Shown here one piece after another: positions 28,812 through 31,838 of a DNA stretch of 31,838 bases. The notes below the pieces were generated by a model, which saw nothing but the letters and a program-made list of their open reading frames with translations, was not told where the DNA came from and searched no databases. Each line of letters begins with the position of its first letter. The stretch's first letter is position 1. Origin of the DNA: Caulochytrium protostelioides (taxonomy: Eukaryota; Chytridiomycota; Caulochytriomycetes; Caulochytriales; Caulochytriaceae); assembly GCA_003615045.1 (NCBI GenBank), contig ML014314.1, positions 1-31,838 on the forward strand, in the 5' to 3' direction. The position numbers and the translations under genes are program-made.

Positions 28812-31655
28812 ATGTCGATGACCAGCGACGAGGTCAACTACCTCGTCTACCGGTACCTGCTCGAAAGCGGATTCACGCACTCGCTGTTTACCTTCCAGGC
28901 CGAGGCGGCCATCGACAAGTCCACGATCAACGGCGCCCAAGTGGCCCCGGGCGCCCTGATCCGGTTCCTGCAGAAGGGGCTCCAGTTCGCCGACATCGAG
29001 GCCCATGTCAATCCAGACGGCACCGAACGCCACTGCGTCGCCCCGTTCGGCCTCATCGGCCGACATACCTGCCTGCTCGTCAGCCATGAGCGCGCCGCCG
29101 CGCTCGCCAAGGAGGCCGTGAAGGAGCTCCGGCATGCCTGGGGCCGCGGCCATGCGCCCGGCACGCCGGCCGCCGACGGCTTGGGGTCCGCCGCCGCCGG
29201 CGCGGCCGAGCGCGGCGCGGCCGGCGCGGCCGCCCCGGGAGGCGCCCCGCACGCCCACCATGCGTCCCATCCGGCCTTCAGTATCAGCGGCGGCTACCAC
29301 GGCCTCGGCGGCGCCGCCATCGACCGCACCTTGCTGCGCGATACGCACGGACGCCTGCCGATCCCGCCGCCGCCCGCCGCCGCCGCGGGCGCCGTGGCCC
29401 CCGCCTTGCCCGCGACCGTGCCCGGCGCCGCCGCCACGGCGGCCGCGGCTTCAGCGCCTTCCGCCGAGAAGGACCGCAAGCTGAAAGACAAAGACCGGCC
29501 ATCGGCCGAGACGACGACCCGGTCGCCAGCTTTGCTCGCGGACGACCCCAGCACCGCCACGACGGCGCCGTCGGCGGCCGCCGGGCCCGCGGGCGGCGCC
29601 TCCCCTGCGGGTCAGGGCGACGTGGTGAAGACCGAGCCGAGCCCGGCAGGCGGGAGCGCTAGCGACCCCGCTCTCGCGGCGTCCTCCTCGGGCGCGGCCG
29701 GCGTCAAAGAGACCGAGTCGGCCAAGGAGGCCAAAAAGCGCGATCGCCGTGCTCGTGGCCCGTCGGGCCACGGGGCGCTGCATCCCGACCCGACGGTTGC
29801 GTCGCCGCCTCTGCCCTCGCCCAAGAAGGAGGCCGTCGCGGCGACCCAGCCGGGAGGCGCCCACCGTGCCAAGCCCCCTGCCGCGGACGAGACGATGGCC
29901 GAGATGATGGAGGTGGATTTGGTGGATACGGGCCGTGACGCCCCCGCGGCCTCGGGCGCTGCTCCCGCCACGGCCACGACCACGGCCACGGAGACGTCGG
30001 CGCCCATGGCGACCGACGCGCCGGCATCACCGCCGCCACCATTATCACCACCACCCCCGGCAGCGACCTCCACGACCACGCATGACCAGGCCCGTCTGGC
30101 GCTCGAGGCATTGGCCCGCTCGCCGCATCGCACACGGCTGTTTACAGACGCCGGACCCTGGCCCATCGGCGGCGCTTCCGCCGCCTTCGACCCCTCCGAC
30201 CCGTCGCTGCAGAACGCGGTGCGGGTCTTGTACGACCATGCATACGCCACGTCGACCGCTGCGCCCGGCACCGCCGCAGCCGGCAACGCGGCGGCCGAAC
30301 ACGATGCCGAAGTATTCGTCTGTGCCTGGCATCCAGACGGCCAGTGGCTGGCCACAGGCCACAAGGACGGCCATGCCCGGGTTTGGGAGGTCGCGACGGG
30401 CGCCTGTACCGTCCTGCCCGTCGCCGGCGGCGCCACGGCCGCCGCCGTGGGCGACGCCGCCAGCGGCACCACCGATGCGGGCGGCAAGGACGTGACGACG
30501 CTCGATTGGAATGCCGACGGCACCTACCTCGCGACAGGCTGCTATGACGGTCTGGCGCGGCTGTGGTCGGCGTCCGGAACGCTGCGCGCCACACTCGCGC
30601 TGCACGAGGGCCCGGTCTTTGCGCTGCGCTGGAACCCTGCCGGCGATCTGCTGCTCACGGGCGGCGTCGACCGGCGTGTTGTCGTGTGGAACACGGCCGG
30701 CGAGCCGCGGCAGCAGCTCGTGTGCCATGCGCTGCCGTGCTTGGATGTGGCGTGGCGCACCAACGATACCTTTGTCACCTGCGGCGCTGACGCCGCCCTG
30801 TTTGTCTGCCAGCTCGGCAGCCCAGAGCCGCTCGCGGCCCTGATGGATGCACACGCGAGCGAAATCAACGTCGTCCGATTCGATCCGTCGGGAAGGTATC
30901 TCGCAACCGCCAGCGACGACCAGAAAGTGAAAATTTGGGACTTTTCGCCGGATACGCCGTGGTCGCCGCTCGGTGCCCATGCAACGGCCAGCGCAGCAGC
31001 CAGCACGGTCGCAAGCGCCGTCGCGGACGCCGCCCTCCCGGCCGCGGCGCCGCCACGCGTCGTGCTGACCCTTGAAGAGCATACCCGCGAAGTCTATACC
31101 CTGTGCTGGGCGCCGCAGCCGGTCGAAGGGCGCCGCCTGCTGGCGACGGCGTGCTTTGACGCGACCGTCCGGCTCTATGACGTGGACCGCGGCCTCGCTG
31201 CCATGCGCGGCGCCACAGGTCCCGCGGCCGCGGCCGCCAGCCGCGCGGCTTTGCAGGCTCAGTGCCGGGCCCACCGCGATATCATTTACGCACTTGCGTT
31301 CTCGCCAGACGCCGCGTTCCTCGCCAGCGCCGGTTTTGACTGGTGCCTCCATGTGTTGAACGTGCGCGATGTCGCTCCCGCAAACGCTCGACGCCGCAGT
31401 GGGGCGGCAGCTGCGTCCAATGATGACGGGTTCGAAGCCGACACACCGATCGAATGGTCGCCGGCCGTGGCCTACCAGGGGACTTCGGGCATTTTTGACG
31501 CGGCATGGCGGCCTCGACTGGAGGCCGTCCCGGCATCGCCGTCAGCCGCCGCCGCCGCAGCGCCGTCCATGATCGCGCTTGCATCTAGCGGCGGCAAAGT
31601 CATCACGGTGCGATTGGCGGACGAGACCGGGTCGGCATTGGCCACCGCCTCGTAA
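28812..31655 (+). CDS. LisH-WD40 corepressor subunit, TBL1/Sif2 type
   Basis: TBL1/TBLR1 in animals and Sif2 in yeast are scaffold subunits that hold a Hos2/HDAC3-type deacetylase in the NCoR/SMRT or Set3 complex. The start (first ATG, 28812) gives MSMTSDEVNYLVYRYLLESG, almost the human TBL1 N-terminus; the LisH dimerisation motif continues with F-THSLFTFQAEAAID and the F-box-like region with APGALIRFLQKGLQF. Residues about 115-495 are a long Ala/Pro/Ser/Thr-rich linker with a VKTEP sumoylation-type site and a basic KEAKKRDRRARG patch. From about 497 to the end there are about eight WD40 repeats, for example CAWHPDGQWLATGHKDGHARVW, TASDDQKVKIWDF and LAFSPDAAFLASAGFDWCLH, then GTSGIFDAAW, a close match to the last TBL1 blade. 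At 947 residues it is much longer than human TBL1 (577) because of the linker and loop insertions. Confidence 0.94.
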   Translation: MSMTSDEVNYLVYRYLLESGFTHSLFTFQAEAAIDKSTINGAQVAPGALIRFLQKGLQFADIEAHVNPDGTERHCVAPFGLIGRHTCLLVSHERAAALAKEAVKELRHAWGRGHAPGTPAADGLGSAAAGAAERGAAGAAAPGGAPHAHHASHPAFSISGGYHGLGGAAIDRTLLRDTHGRLPIPPPPAAAAGAVAPALPATVPGAAATAAAASAPSAEKDRKLKDKDRPSAETTTRSPALLADDPSTATTAPSAAAGPAGGASPAGQGDVVKTEPSPAGGSASDPALAASSSGAAGVKETESAKEAKKRDRRARGPSGHGALHPDPTVASPPLPSPKKEAVAATQPGGAHRAKPPAADETMAEMMEVDLVDTGRDAPAASGAAPATATTTATETSAPMATDAPASPPPPLSPPPPAATSTTTHDQARLALEALARSPHRTRLFTDAGPWPIGGASAAFDPSDPSLQNAVRVLYDHAYATSTAAPGTAAAGNAAAEHDAEVFVCAWHPDGQWLATGHKDGHARVWEVATGACTVLPVAGGATAAAVGDAASGTTDAGGKDVTTLDWNADGTYLATGCYDGLARLWSASGTLRATLALHEGPVFALRWNPAGDLLLTGGVDRRVVVWNTAGEPRQQLVCHALPCLDVAWRTNDTFVTCGADAALFVCQLGSPEPLAALMDAHASEINVVRFDPSGRYLATASDDQKVKIWDFSPDTPWSPLGAHATASAAASTVASAVADAALPAAAPPRVVLTLEEHTREVYTLCWAPQPVEGRRLLATACFDATVRLYDVDRGLAAMRGATGPAAAAASRAALQAQCRAHRDIIYALAFSPDAAFLASAGFDWCLHVLNVRDVAPANARRRSGAAAASNDDGFEADTPIEWSPAVAYQGTSGIFDAAWRPRLEAVPASPSAAAAAAPSMIALASSGGKVITVRLADETGSALATAS

Positions 31656-31754
31656 GCGTCTCGCTTGCATTTTCGTTGTTCGTAGACGGCGTGTTGTGCC
31701 TCTGTGGGCTCATCAACATTCCTTGACGCGTGGGCGGGCGCTTTCTTCCAGAAT

Positions 31755-31838
31755 ATGATCAGCATGTGGCGACCGATGATCGCATACTACGTGCCCAAGA
31801 TGGGCTTCCTGGCGACGCATCCCGTCTACGGCCTGACG
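31755..31838 (+). CDS. Possible N-terminus of a further gene, cut by window edge
   Basis: An open plus-strand frame starts at ATG 31755, 100 bp after the TBL1-type stop, and runs to the right edge (28 codons). Its translation (MISMWRPMIAYYVPKMGFLA, then THPVYGLT) is richer in Tyr, Met and Ile than chance frames here and looks like a membrane or mitochondrial protein start. I do not recognise it. The very short upstream gap is possible in this compact region but keeps confidence low. Confidence 0.3.
   Translation, partial: MISMWRPMIAYYVPKMGFLATHPVYGLT

Noticed and set aside
1-31838. tRNA or rRNA genes
   Set aside because: I looked for T-arm-like motifs and rRNA-like conserved stretches in the spacers and saw none that fold convincingly; a covariance-model search would be needed to be certain.

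Overview
The window looks like compact nuclear DNA of a very GC-rich fungus. The case for a fungus is a CPA1 gene preceded by a recognisable fungal arginine attenuator peptide uORF, a Hos2/TBL1 pair, an EPS1-like disulfide isomerase and a copper-radical oxidase with a GPI-like tail. Every convincing gene reads as one uninterrupted exon. High GC, apparent lack of introns and many short tandem repeats would fit an early-diverging zoosporic (chytrid-like) lineage such as Caulochytrium, but that placement is inference; no rRNA or other marker here settles it.

Layout from left to right: the N-terminus of a secreted 24-residue-repeat protein runs off the left edge (minus strand, 1-267). A gene-poor stretch of about 3.3 kb follows, holding a broken coding fragment (about 1385-1930, minus) and several microsatellites. 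Then come the attenuator uORF and CPA1 (3626-5452, plus), a UBA4/MOCS3-like E1 with an odd N-terminal half (6185-8464, plus), a membrane protein disulfide isomerase (minus, 8663-10885), guanine deaminase (plus, 12028-13635), LCB1 of serine palmitoyltransferase (minus, 13892-15487), a gene-free 2.6 kb, a Sel1-repeat protein (plus, 18067-19548), a glyoxal/galactose-oxidase-like enzyme (minus, 19753-21714), a class I histone deacetylase of the Hos2/HDAC3 type (minus, 23265-24791), elongin C (minus, 26883-27338), a LisH-WD40 protein of the TBL1/Sif2 type (plus, 28812-31655) and possibly the first codons of one more gene at the right edge.

Most genes are ordinary housekeeping genes in unrelated pathways: arginine synthesis, tRNA thiolation/urmylation, ER redox folding, purine salvage, sphingolipid synthesis. 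Three convergent pairs share only about 200-260 bp of 3' sequence. The right-hand block is different: Hos2/HDAC3 and TBL1/Sif2 are subunits of the same corepressor complex (Set3C in yeast, SMRT/NCoR in animals), and they lie 4 kb apart with elongin C between them.

The most notable items are the 23-codon uORF upstream of CPA1, which matches the fungal arginine attenuator peptide position for position around the critical Asp12; the UBA4-like protein whose N-terminal part resembles a second, inactive E1 half; the Hos2-elongin C-TBL1 linkage; the secreted repeat protein; and short tandem repeats, each of different sequence, just upstream of several start codons.
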